Origin: Rhizobium sp. SG_E_25_P2 | Lineage (GTDB): Bacteria > Pseudomonadota > Alphaproteobacteria > Rhizobiales > Rhizobiaceae | Assembly (NCBI RefSeq): GCF_029892285.1 | Contig: NZ_JARXVM010000028.1 | Span: 1 to 52,799, forward strand | Direction: 5' to 3' | Length of the DNA: 52,799 nt | In this document: piece after piece, positions 27,574 through 35,849 of the stretch | How the letters are laid out: each line of letters begins with the position of its first letter | How positions within the stretch are numbered: position 1 is the first letter of the stretch | Made by a program: the position numbers and the translations under genes | The notes under the pieces: generated by a model | The model's database searches: none | What the model saw: the letters and a program-made list of their open reading frames with translations, nothing else | What the model was told of the DNA's origin: nothing

Positions 27574-27594
27574 ATTCGTATGAATAATACGAAT
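27574..27594. promoter_or_regulatory. Inverted repeat between the aldose dehydrogenase and RTX genes
   Basis: ATTCGTAT-GAATA-ATACGAAT is a perfect 8 bp inverted repeat, 100 bases upstream of the dehydrogenase start. It shares the ATACGA half-site with the palindrome before the GntR gene, so the same regulator may bind both. Confidence 0.5.
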
Positions 27595-27770
27595 AATGTC
27601 ATTCCTCTGTCATTTCCACCCATTACCACCTGCCCATGTCGGGGCTGCGACCGAATTTTCCCAAAGTCGAGGCGCCGCGATCATCAGGCTGATCTGCGCA
27701 TCGGCTGCCGGTATCGCCGCCCATGACGGGCGGGACCAACCATTTGTTTTTTGATTTGACGGAGCGATCC

Positions 27771-29609
27771 ATGTCTGAGACCCAAACCTGGCGATTGGCG
27801 AGCAAAGCCGATTACGATTATCTCGATGCGAACCTGTCGGGCCTGCGCTTCACGCAAGGCCTGGTCTGGAACGACGATTCCAACGAGTGGATTTCATCCT
27901 GGCAATACGGAATGGCGCGGCTCGACGCCGACTTCAATTTCCTGCAGACCACCGGCTCGATCGATCTTTCCAACTTCGACATCTCAACCGGCATCCCGAC
28001 CGAACTGGCCGCGATGGGCTTCGATCATATCGGCGATATCGATTACTATGACGGCCGCGTCTACATCTCGCTCGACAGCGAGGCAGGCGATTACCAGAAC
28101 GGCCATGTCGCGGTGCTCAACGCCTCAGACCTCAGCTATACCGGCGAACTCTATGAACTGGTTGGCGATCCCACCAATGAACATGACGATGTCGCCAGCT
28201 GGGTGGCGGTCGATGGCGAGGCCGGTGTCGGCTATGGCAAGGAATGGCAGTCGGGCGACACGATCAATGTCTATGATCTCGACGACTGGAGCTTCACCGG
28301 CACGCTGCAGATGGACAAGAGCCTGAAGAACATCCAGGGCGCAAAAGTTCTCGACGGCATGATGTATATGGCGGCCCATGATTCCACCCGCTCGGTCTAC
28401 AGCCTCGACCTCTCCACCGGCCATGTCGAAGAACTGTTCCAGCTGCCCACGCCATCGGGCGGACGCACCGAAACCGAAGGCCTCGAAGTCCGCACCAATG
28501 AAGACGGCAATGTCGAGATCACCGTCGAACTGATCATCGATCCCGAAGGCGACAATGAAGGCGACGCCTATACCCGCCTCTTTACCTATGTGCTCGACGA
28601 CAGCGACCAGGGCGACGCCGCGCTCACCCATACATGGTCGGTCAACACCGACGCCGACACGACCGATGCCGACGACTACTCGCTGACCCTGCGCGAAGCC
28701 TTCGCCAAGCGGCCGGAGGGCGATTCCGTCCGCTTCGCCGCCGCACTCGCCGCCTCGACGGTGACGGTCGAGACGGAGGCCGTGGCAATCGCCAGCGATG
28801 TGACCATCTCGGGCGCCGACGCCGCCGATGTGGTGCTCACCGGCAGTTCGACCGCCAGCGTGCTTGCCGTTTCCTCAGGCGTGCTCACGCTCGACGCGGT
28901 CGACGTGAGCGACAGCGACGCAGGCGTCAGCATCGTGGTGACGGGCGGTTCCGTGGCGCTGACCAATGGCGCAACCGTCGAGACCATCTCGACCTCGGTC
29001 GATGATTTCAAGCTGGCCAAGGGCGCCGCCGATCTCATCCTCACCGGCTCGGCCGTGACCGGCTACGGCAACGCCGCCGTCAACACGCTGACCGGCAGCG
29101 ACAGGGCCAACCATCTCCTGGCCGGCGCGGGCGACGACATCGTCACCGGCAATGGCGGCAATGACATCATCGAAGGCGAAAAGGGCGTCGACACGCTCAC
29201 GGGCGGCGCAGGCCGCGACTTCCTGATCGGCGGCGCCGGCGCGGACAACCTGACCGGCGGCGCGGGCCATGACCAGCTCTCCGGCGGCCAGGGCGCCGAT
29301 GTCTTCGTCTTCGCGAGCGGCGACATGTCCACCGGGCTGGCCGCAGCCGACGTGATCTACGATTTCTCCGGCTCGGCCGGCGACATCATCGATCTCAGCG
29401 CCATCGACGCCAACAGCAACCGCAAGGGCGACCAGACGTTCAAGTTTATCGGTTCGGACGCCTTTTCCGGCCATGCCGGCGAACTCCGCACCGCCAGAAA
29501 TGGCGGCGACACCTATCTGTTCGGCGACACCGACGGCGACGGCAAACGCGATTTCGCCCTGCATCTCAGCGGACAGGTGGATCTCAAGGCCGATTATTTC
29601 GACCTCTGA
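27771..29609 (+). CDS. RTX protein: propeller-like domain, beta-helix and calcium-binding repeats
   Basis: A 612-residue protein probably exported by a type I system. Residues 1-280 look like a lyase- or propeller-type repeat domain (SGLRFTQGLVWNDD, HIGDIDYYDGRVYISLDSE, ETEGLEVRTNEDGN) that I cannot name. Residues about 285-420 resemble a CSLREA-type beta-helix start (SLTLREAFAKRPEGDSVRFA). From about 435 there are roughly six GGxGxDxLx nonapeptides (AGAGDDIVTGNGGNDIIEG onward), then a serralysin-like end (GDIIDLSAIDAN... LKADYFDL) that serves as secretion signal. No N-terminal signal peptide. GGAG precedes ATG 27771. No type I exporter is adjacent. Confidence 0.82.
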   Translation: MSETQTWRLASKADYDYLDANLSGLRFTQGLVWNDDSNEWISSWQYGMARLDADFNFLQTTGSIDLSNFDISTGIPTELAAMGFDHIGDIDYYDGRVYISLDSEAGDYQNGHVAVLNASDLSYTGELYELVGDPTNEHDDVASWVAVDGEAGVGYGKEWQSGDTINVYDLDDWSFTGTLQMDKSLKNIQGAKVLDGMMYMAAHDSTRSVYSLDLSTGHVEELFQLPTPSGGRTETEGLEVRTNEDGNVEITVELIIDPEGDNEGDAYTRLFTYVLDDSDQGDAALTHTWSVNTDADTTDADDYSLTLREAFAKRPEGDSVRFAAALAASTVTVETEAVAIASDVTISGADAADVVLTGSSTASVLAVSSGVLTLDAVDVSDSDAGVSIVVTGGSVALTNGATVETISTSVDDFKLAKGAADLILTGSAVTGYGNAAVNTLTGSDRANHLLAGAGDDIVTGNGGNDIIEGEKGVDTLTGGAGRDFLIGGAGADNLTGGAGHDQLSGGQGADVFVFASGDMSTGLAAADVIYDFSGSAGDIIDLSAIDANSNRKGDQTFKFIGSDAFSGHAGELRTARNGGDTYLFGDTDGDGKRDFALHLSGQVDLKADYFDL

Positions 29610-29630
29610 GCCGCCCTCCCCCGCACACGA

Positions 29631-29660
29631 CGCCCCGCCAGCGATGGCGGGGCGTTTTTG
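29631..29660 (+). terminator. Terminator of the RTX gene
   Basis: A perfect 11 bp stem (29631-29641 with 29646-29656), GCGA loop, then TTTTTG, starting 22 bases past the stop. Confidence 0.9.
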
Positions 29661-29769
29661 TGCGCGGCCAAAGCCTGCGCGGCTCCTGCAGTTGCCGCGT
29701 TCGACCCGGACTGTCATCCCCGCCATCAAAACATGGCTGAACGAGGCATGACTTGCCAAGTCGCCGCGC

Positions 29770-32700
29770 TCACGCCGCGCGGCGGAAGGCGTAGTGTTTG
29801 CCGTCGGAGGTGGAAACCAGCCCCATGCGATAAAGAGCTGCGAGCACCGCCTGAACCGGGCCCACGCATTTGCGGCCCTGCTTGAAGGCCGACGCGATCG
29901 TCTCGGCGTCGATAAATGAATCCGCCGCCATCAGCTGATGCAGCACCGCCGGGGTCTGGTCGCGTTCGTCGCTAGGGAAAGCGGGCTTGGGGCCTGAGAT
30001 CTCGGCCAGACTGGCCTCGCCGAGATCGACTTCCAGCTGCTCGTGCTTTTCCTTCTCCGAGCCGAAGCGCGGGATCTGGTAATCCGGCCGCAGCCAGCGC
30101 ACATGGCCACGCTTTTCCTCTTTGGCCCGCTCCTTGTTGAGCGCCACCAGCCGGGCGAGAAGGTCCTCTTCCGGCAGATCCGCGGGCCAGCCATAGGCCT
30201 CGGCCACCGCGAGATCGAGCTTCTCGTGTAATTCTTTCAGGATCAGCACCAGCCCGTCGTCAAAGATGCAGCGCTCCTTGTCGGTCAACGCGTCGGGATG
30301 CGCGCCCGCCTTCAGCCGCTCCAGCACATTATAGAGCCCGGTCAGCGTCAGATGCGCATGCGCCGCCAGCACCCGCTTGCGATGGGCGTCCAGCTCCTCG
30401 GCGATCGCGCCGATGGCGGCCTTTTGGGCGTCGGTGGCGTCGGGGAATGGGAAGGGGTCGAAAGTGCGGGATTTGACGTAGACGGAGTCATTTCCGACGC
30501 CGAGCCAACTGCCGGCTCGCATTGCCCAGGCTACATGGAGGCATGATGAAAGGACGCCAAGATTATATGCATCGCTCAAGGCGATTGCGACTAACTTGTT
30601 GTCGGGCAGAATCGAGGCGTCGAGAAACTGAAACACGCGATGCTTGGCGGTCTCGACGGTTGCAATGTAGCGAGGAAGATTGGCAAGAGCAGGCCTTAAG
30701 TCTCGGCGCGGTTCCCCGAACGTCCACCAGTTGTCACGATAGGTGGCGCGATTATTGCCATCACGGTCCGGCTTCACAGTTGCCATTACATGCTGATAGA
30801 CAGCCGGAAATCGCGTCCGCACGTTTTCCGCCGTCAGCCCGAACAGGTCGATGACCATCACGCCGCGCGGTCGATCGGTCAAATCCCGACCGTTTCGGTA
30901 GACGCGGATATGTTGCTCCAGGCCTGCCATGAGCCCCAGGCCCAAATGTTGAGCTTCCTCAGGCGTGACAATGAAGCCTGAGCCATGGAGTGACATCCCC
31001 CGCGACGACAGCCCTTCATTCGCCTTTAGGGCAATAGCCGAAGCCACATCCACCCCAACCGTCAAATCCGCATTGATCTTGCCCTGCTTATCCGCAAACA
31101 GGATCACCGGACTGTCGGTCTCAACCGCCTCTTCCGCCGTCACCTCCAGCAACCGCCCATCCTTCTTGCCGGCTTCCGCCACCGTCATTGCGATGCGCAC
31201 GGCGGCGCTGTCGCGGGTCAATTTGGTCCAGGGATGATCGGCAATCGCCATCACCAGCGACAGCGGCTTCTTGGCGGCAAGATAGGGCTCCATCACCCGG
31301 CGCTGAAACACCTGGCTGATGGAATTGGTGGTCACGAAGCCGAAGCGTTTGAGCGGGCTCTTGGCTTTGAGCAGGATCTCGGCGGAGCGATCCCACCAAT
31401 ACATCACGAAATCGGCGCTCTCATTCATATGCTGATGCGCCTTCCACAGCGCTTCGGCATAGCCAGAGCCCATGCGGGCGCGGATATCCTTGCCGCCCAC
31501 GAAAGGCGGATTGCCGACGATGTAATCCGCCTTGGGCCAATCCGGCCGGCGCGGATTGGGATAGGTTTCCCGCCCCTCGACCACTTTCGGCAGGGGATAG
31601 CCGTCCCAGGTCAACACCGCGTCCATGGTCTGGATATTCTTGAACGCCTTCAGGATCGGCTCGGACGGGGCGACGCCGCGATTGCGGTAATGCCATTGCA
31701 GATGGCCGATCCACAGCACCAGTTCGGCAATGGCCGCAGCGCGCGGATTGACCTCGAGGCCGAGAAACTGGTGAGGATCGACCGTATGGCTTTCGAGCGC
31801 CAGCCCTTCCTGGCCGCCGAGATCGTTGAGCGCTTCCAGCACCTCGCCTTCCAGCCGTTTCATCAGTTCGAGCGACACATAGAGAAAATTGCCGGTGCCG
31901 CAGGCGGGGTCGAGCACCCGGATGTCGCAGAGCCGATCGTGAAACGCCTGCACGGTCTTGATCGCCGCATCCGCCTTGCCCTCGGCCTTCTGCCGATCGG
32001 CGGTGGAGCGGGCATTGTCCCATTCCGCCCTGAGCGGATCGATGACGGTTGCGATCACCAGCCGCTCGACATAGGCGCGCGGCGTGTAATGCGCGCCCAG
32101 TTTGCGCCGGTCGTCGGGATCGAGCGCCTGTTCGAGGAAAGTGCCGAAGATCGCCGGCTCGACATCCTTCCAGTCATGGCGGGCGGCGGCGGCCAATTCA
32201 CTGATCTCTTCTTGCGCAAGCGGCAGCGCCCGGCGCCTCCTGAAGAATTCGCCGTTGAATTTCTTGACCTTGTCGCGGATCGTGGCGGAGAAGGCGCCCT
32301 CGTCCATGGCCTTCCACAGCTCTTCCATCATGCCCGGAAAGATCGCCGGCTTCCTGGCGCAATCTTCCAGCAACGTCTTGAAACTGTCCTTGGGCAGCAG
32401 TTCGACATCCTCGGCGAACATGGTGAACAGCACCCGCATCAGAAACATCGCCACCTCTTCGGTGGCGTGGCCCTGCTTTTCCAGCGCCTGGCTGACCTTT
32501 GCGATGCGGGCGGCGATCTCCCGCGTCACCTTCGCGGCATGGCGGGAAGGGTCAAGCGAGATCGGGTCGAGCCAGATGGCTTTCAGCCGGGCGCGCACCG
32601 CCTCATCGCGCAGGTCTTCGAGATAGATGCGGAAGGAGCGGCGATCGGGAAACTGGTCATAGGCCTTTCCGTCGCGGCGGAAATTGGCGTAGACCTCGAT

Positions 32701-33213
32701 GGCGTGGCCGACATCGCAGACCAGCACGAAAGGCGGCGGCTCATGCGCAGCGGGCAACAGCCGCACATAATTCTCGGCCTGGGCGCGGGCGTTCATCATC
32801 AGCACGTCCCAGGAGCGATTGGCGCCGGCGCGCTTTCCGCGCGAGGCCGCGTCCTGCGAAACGGCGGCCCCCGAAAGCTGCGGCGCATTCGCGAGCTTCT
32901 TGTCGCCCGAAAGCCGGCTCTGCTTGGCCTCCAGCACGAAACAGTCGCGCTTGTAGAGATCGATGCGCTTGGCCGACGCCGCCCCATCCCGCGCCGTCTC
33001 CATCACCGCCCGTTCGAACACATAGTCATTGCTGGCATGCGCCGCCGACGCGGGATCGGGATGCGGCAGACCCAGAATATCGCAAAGCTCGGTCAGAAAC
33101 AGCGCATAATTCGCCCGCTCCTGCCCGCCTTCCTGCCCCTGCCACCGCTTGATAAACGCCTCAACCAAAACCTGCACGCCGCCGATTCCCCGCCCTCTGG
33201 ATGAACAGATCAT
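29770..33213 (-). CDS. MmeI-like single-chain restriction-modification enzyme (type IIL/IIG)
   Basis: About 1147 residues combining nuclease, N6-adenine methyltransferase and target recognition in one chain. An N-terminal PD-(D/E)xK site is visible (D85 in RIDLYKRDC, then E95-A-K97). The methyltransferase has motif I DPACGTGNFLYV near 435 and motif IV GNPPF near 567. The region after about 715 matches the MmeI-type target recognition domain (FGLTAENVRTRFPAVYQHV, RDNWWTFGEPR, RYIATVETAKH). The start is uncertain: ATG 33213 has AGGG close by, while GTG 33174 (giving MQVLVEAFIKRW) fits homologs better. Standalone, no separate methylase. The recognition-domain DNA (about 30540-31000) is visibly less GC-rich than the flanks. 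Confidence 0.87.
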   Translation of the reverse strand: MICSSRGRGIGGVQVLVEAFIKRWQGQEGGQERANYALFLTELCDILGLPHPDPASAAHASNDYVFERAVMETARDGAASAKRIDLYKRDCFVLEAKQSRLSGDKKLANAPQLSGAAVSQDAASRGKRAGANRSWDVLMMNARAQAENYVRLLPAAHEPPPFVLVCDVGHAIEVYANFRRDGKAYDQFPDRRSFRIYLEDLRDEAVRARLKAIWLDPISLDPSRHAAKVTREIAARIAKVSQALEKQGHATEEVAMFLMRVLFTMFAEDVELLPKDSFKTLLEDCARKPAIFPGMMEELWKAMDEGAFSATIRDKVKKFNGEFFRRRRALPLAQEEISELAAAARHDWKDVEPAIFGTFLEQALDPDDRRKLGAHYTPRAYVERLVIATVIDPLRAEWDNARSTADRQKAEGKADAAIKTVQAFHDRLCDIRVLDPACGTGNFLYVSLELMKRLEGEVLEALNDLGGQEGLALESHTVDPHQFLGLEVNPRAAAIAELVLWIGHLQWHYRNRGVAPSEPILKAFKNIQTMDAVLTWDGYPLPKVVEGRETYPNPRRPDWPKADYIVGNPPFVGGKDIRARMGSGYAEALWKAHQHMNESADFVMYWWDRSAEILLKAKSPLKRFGFVTTNSISQVFQRRVMEPYLAAKKPLSLVMAIADHPWTKLTRDSAAVRIAMTVAEAGKKDGRLLEVTAEEAVETDSPVILFADKQGKINADLTVGVDVASAIALKANEGLSSRGMSLHGSGFIVTPEEAQHLGLGLMAGLEQHIRVYRNGRDLTDRPRGVMVIDLFGLTAENVRTRFPAVYQHVMATVKPDRDGNNRATYRDNWWTFGEPRRDLRPALANLPRYIATVETAKHRVFQFLDASILPDNKLVAIALSDAYNLGVLSSCLHVAWAMRAGSWLGVGNDSVYVKSRTFDPFPFPDATDAQKAAIGAIAEELDAHRKRVLAAHAHLTLTGLYNVLERLKAGAHPDALTDKERCIFDDGLVLILKELHEKLDLAVAEAYGWPADLPEEDLLARLVALNKERAKEEKRGHVRWLRPDYQIPRFGSEKEKHEQLEVDLGEASLAEISGPKPAFPSDERDQTPAVLHQLMAADSFIDAETIASAFKQGRKCVGPVQAVLAALYRMGLVSTSDGKHYAFRRAA

Positions 33214-33334
33214 AAACCCTGCCGGGGCCGACGCAACACGCGGAATGAACGGCGCCGGCAATCACGGCGAAAAATGCAAGCGGGTGTCACAGCCGGTGAA
33301 AAGCATGAGGGGCAACGAGGAGGAGAGATTGAAA

Positions 33335-33424
<90 letters not shown>

Positions 33425-33484
33425 GCAGTCCGCAGTCGCCCGGGTGGAGAGCTGGTCGAGGGCTCAGGGGCGAAGCGTGGGCGG

Positions 33485-33513
33485 GATATAGCGAGGAAGA
33501 TTGGGACGCGCAA
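33485..33513 (-). promoter_or_regulatory. Promoter of tRNA-Ser
   Basis: On the minus strand, TTGCGC (-35) and TATATC (-10) are separated by 17 bases. The -10 ends 61 bases before the mature tRNA, the same distance as in the tRNA-Gly promoters of this window. Confidence 0.6.
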
Positions 33514-33556
33514 GAGAGAAAATAGGCCTTTTTCGCTTTTGTCCCCGCGCCTTGCC

Positions 33557-33585
33557 TTGACAGTCCGGAGGCCCTCGCGTACACG
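33557..33585 (+). promoter_or_regulatory. Promoter of rplU-rpmA
   Basis: TTGACA and TACACG spaced by 17 bases make a good housekeeping promoter about 175 bases before the rplU start. Confidence 0.55.
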
Positions 33586-33759
33586 CAAGCCATGAATGCT
33601 GCGGATAGCTCTATCCTCGGCCTGAAATAGGCTTTTCCGAAAGGCGGCCGAACACCGGCGGATTTCCGCCACACGCAACCGACTGACAAAAAGACCGCAC
33701 GGGCGGCGTTCGAAAGAACTTTTCCCGAGGCGCGTACAAAGAACATGAAAGGAAAAATA

Positions 33760-34071
33760 ATGTTCGCAGTCATCAAGACCGGCGGTAAACAGTACCAGGT
33801 TTCCGCCAATGACGTCATCGCCGTCGAAAAGCTCGAAGGCGAAGCCGGCGCTCAGATCGAATTTACGGAAGTCCTCGTGGTCGGCGAAGGCGCCGGCGCC
33901 AAGATCGGCGCTCCCTTTGTCGAAGGCGCGGTCGTGACCGCGGAAATCGTCGAGCAGGGCCGTTCGCGCAAGACCATTGCTTTCGTGAAGCGCCGCCGCC
34001 AGAATTCCAAGCGCAAGAAGGGCCATCGCCAGGCCTTCACCAAAGTGCGCATCGTCGCAATCGCGGCTTGA
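33760..34071 (+). CDS. rplU: 50S ribosomal protein L21
   Basis: A 103-residue large-subunit ribosomal protein that binds 23S rRNA and contacts L20. [20 protein letters not shown] is the universal L21 start, and [20 protein letters not shown] is the conserved basic rRNA-binding segment. ATG 33760 follows AAAGGAA. It is first in the rplU-rpmA operon; L27 begins 30 bases downstream. Confidence 0.98.
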   Translation: MFAVIKTGGKQYQVSANDVIAVEKLEGEAGAQIEFTEVLVVGEGAGAKIGAPFVEGAVVTAEIVEQGRSRKTIAFVKRRRQNSKRKKGHRQAFTKVRIVAIAA

Positions 34072-34101
34072 TCGGGTTAAAGAGGACCAAGGAGAACTAC
34101 T

Positions 34102-34374
34102 ATGGCACACAAAAAAGCTGGCGGCTCCTCGCGTAACGGCCGCGATTCCAATTCCAAGCGCCTCGGCGTCAAGAAGTTCGGCGGCGAAGTCGTCATTCCG
34201 GGCAACATCATCCTGCGCCAGCGCGGCACGCAGTGGCATCCGGGCGCCAATGTCGGCCTCGGCAAGGATCATACCATTTTCGCGCTCGTGGAAGGCAATG
34301 TGGACTACCGTACGAAGGCCAATGGCCGCGTCTACGTATCCGTCATGCCGAAAACCGCGGCCGCAGCAGAGTAA
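34102..34374 (+). CDS. rpmA: 50S ribosomal protein L27
   Basis: A 90-residue ribosomal protein whose N-terminal tail reaches the peptidyl transferase centre. [20 protein letters not shown] followed by LGVKKFGGE is invariant across bacteria; no N-terminal extension is present, so no cleavage is needed. AAGGAG precedes the ATG. A strong terminator follows. Confidence 0.98.
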   Translation: MAHKKAGGSSRNGRDSNSKRLGVKKFGGEVVIPGNIILRQRGTQWHPGANVGLGKDHTIFALVEGNVDYRTKANGRVYVSVMPKTAAAAE

Positions 34375-34446
34375 GCCGGAGCTCTTTAAACAGCCGGCGC
34401 CTCATCGGCCCGGCTGACGCTTCAGGTTGCAAAACCTCCAGGGTTC

Positions 34447-34484
34447 AAAAGGGAAGATGGGGAAATCCATCTTCCCTTTTCGCA
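34447..34484 (+). terminator. Terminator of rplU-rpmA
   Basis: A perfect 14 bp stem (34447-34460 with 34467-34480) with a six-base loop; the right arm ends in TTTT, and the left arm begins AAAA, so it could act in both directions. Confidence 0.88.
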
Positions 34485-34503
34485 TTTGACCAAGGAGGTT
34501 GTC

Positions 34504-35133
34504 ATGCAAAGTCCAATCCTGAAGGAAAGCCAAAGTGGCTTTCCCAGCGACGCGCGGCCCTTGCCGCAGGAGTTGTTAAGTCCGCAATTGCAAAGCGAGC
34601 GCCTGACGCTCCGCGCGCCCGAAACGGCCGACGCCCACGCAATTGCCCATCTCGCCAACAACATCAACGTCGCCGCCAAACTCTCCCGCATGCCGCATCC
34701 CTATACGGTGGCCGACGCCGCGAATTTTATCGCCCGTGTTGCCTCCGGCGAGATGGGCAAATGCGTGTATGTCGTCACCCGAACCGACACCCGAACCCTG
34801 CTTGGCGGCTGCGCGCTGGAGCAGACCGATGGCGGCCGAGGTCTGGAGATCGGCTACTGGCTCGGCGAGCCCTATTGGAACCGGGGCCTGGCGACGGAAG
34901 CCGCGCAGACCCTGATCGACCACGGCTTCCACACCTTCGGCGCAGACTATATCGATGGTCGCTGCCTGGTGATGAACACCGCCTCGCGGCGCGTGCTGCA
35001 GAAATGCGGCTTCCAGTTCCAGGGCACGGGCATGGCCTCTTCGCTGGCGCTCGGCGGCCGGGTTTCGGTGGAATGGTTCCGGCTGGATCGCAAGACCTGG
35101 GATTCGCTCAGACATTGGGGAGGGGCGAGATGA
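34504..35133 (+). CDS. GNAT acetyltransferase (first of a tandem pair)
   Basis: A 209-residue RimJ/RimL-type acetyltransferase. The fold is seen in LQSERLTLRAPETADAHAIA, CALEQTDGGRGLEIGYWLGE, the acetyl-CoA segment PYWNRGLATEAAQTLIDHGF and the final VMNTASRRVLQKCGF. AAGGAGG precedes ATG 34504. The next gene is a related acetyltransferase whose start overlaps this stop. Such GNAT genes commonly follow rpmA in Rhizobiales; targets are not known. Confidence 0.87.
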   Translation: MQSPILKESQSGFPSDARPLPQELLSPQLQSERLTLRAPETADAHAIAHLANNINVAAKLSRMPHPYTVADAANFIARVASGEMGKCVYVVTRTDTRTLLGGCALEQTDGGRGLEIGYWLGEPYWNRGLATEAAQTLIDHGFHTFGADYIDGRCLVMNTASRRVLQKCGFQFQGTGMASSLALGGRVSVEWFRLDRKTWDSLRHWGGAR

Positions 35134-35792
35134 ACGCGCTCGTCCATGATCTCCTGCTGGGCACCCGTCCCCTGCCGCCGCGCACCAACCCCGCCTGCCC
35201 CGATCTCGGCCAACAGCCGCTGATCCGCACGGGACGGCTGACGCTTCGCCCGCTCAACGCGTCCGACGCGCCGGCTATCCGGGCGGGCCTCGACAATTAC
35301 CGCGTCGCCAAGATGCTGGCCCGCGTTCCCCAGCCCTATCACCTGGAGGACGCCGAGGACTGGCTGGCGGCGGGGCCGAAGGGCGGCTGGAGCTTCGCCG
35401 TCACGAGAGGCGGAATCGGCGCCATCCTGTCGCCGGGCGCGCAGGCCGCCAATGGCAATGTCGATGACAGGCTGATCGGCGTCGTCTCGATCGAGTGGAC
35501 GGAGACGGCGGGCCGCAAGGGCTGGCATCTCGGCTACTGGCTGGCCGAAGAGTGCTGGGGCCGCGGCCTGATGACGGAAGCGGTCAACGCCGTTCTCGCC
35601 CGCTTCTTCGCCGCCCATATGGGCGAGACGCTCTATTCCCAGGCGATGGCCGACAATCCGGCCTCGCTGAGGATCCAGGGCAAACTGGGCTTCGACGTGA
35701 CAGGCGTGTCCGATCTCTATTCGGAAGGACGCTCGGCCATGGTCAGAACCATCCTGACCGAGGTCACCTTCGGCGGTTATATGCCGCACTGA
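35130..35792 (+). CDS. GNAT acetyltransferase (second of a tandem pair)
   Basis: A 220-residue acetyltransferase related to its upstream neighbour, with LIRTGRLTLRPLNASDAPAI, GWHLGYWLAEECWGRGLMTE and MADNPASLRIQGKLGFDVTG. The ATGA overlap (35130-35133) suggests translational coupling and an origin by tandem duplication. GGGGAGG precedes the ATG. Together they might form a heteromer, but that is speculation. Confidence 0.87.
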   Translation: MNALVHDLLLGTRPLPPRTNPACPDLGQQPLIRTGRLTLRPLNASDAPAIRAGLDNYRVAKMLARVPQPYHLEDAEDWLAAGPKGGWSFAVTRGGIGAILSPGAQAANGNVDDRLIGVVSIEWTETAGRKGWHLGYWLAEECWGRGLMTEAVNAVLARFFAAHMGETLYSQAMADNPASLRIQGKLGFDVTGVSDLYSEGRSAMVRTILTEVTFGGYMPH

Positions 35793-35797
35793 AAAAG

Positions 35798-35832
35798 AAA
35801 GGCCCGGGCGCGCTCAGCGCCCGGGCCTTTTT
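35798..35832. terminator. Bidirectional terminator between GNAT and chemoreceptor genes
   Basis: A perfect 11 bp GC stem (35801-35811 with 35817-35827), flanked by AAAAAGAAA on the left and TTTTTAT on the right, so it can end both the plus-strand GNAT transcript and the minus-strand chemoreceptor transcript. Confidence 0.9.
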
Positions 35833-35849
35833 ATCAAGCGAAGCGGTGA

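Larger units (their letters stand above)
33425..33759. other. 335-base gap between tRNA-Ser and rplU
   Basis: No gene is seen. It contains the minus-strand tRNA-Ser promoter and the plus-strand rplU promoter, divergent from each other, plus a leader of about 170 bases before rplU with GC-rich possible hairpins (33640-33720). A leader of that length could be a site of ribosomal-protein feedback, but no known leader motif is recognised. Confidence 0.5.

Noticed and set aside
31234-33204. Long plus-strand open frame opposite the MmeI-like gene
   Set aside because: The minus strand carries ordered nuclease and methyltransferase motifs; the plus-strand reading is low-information.
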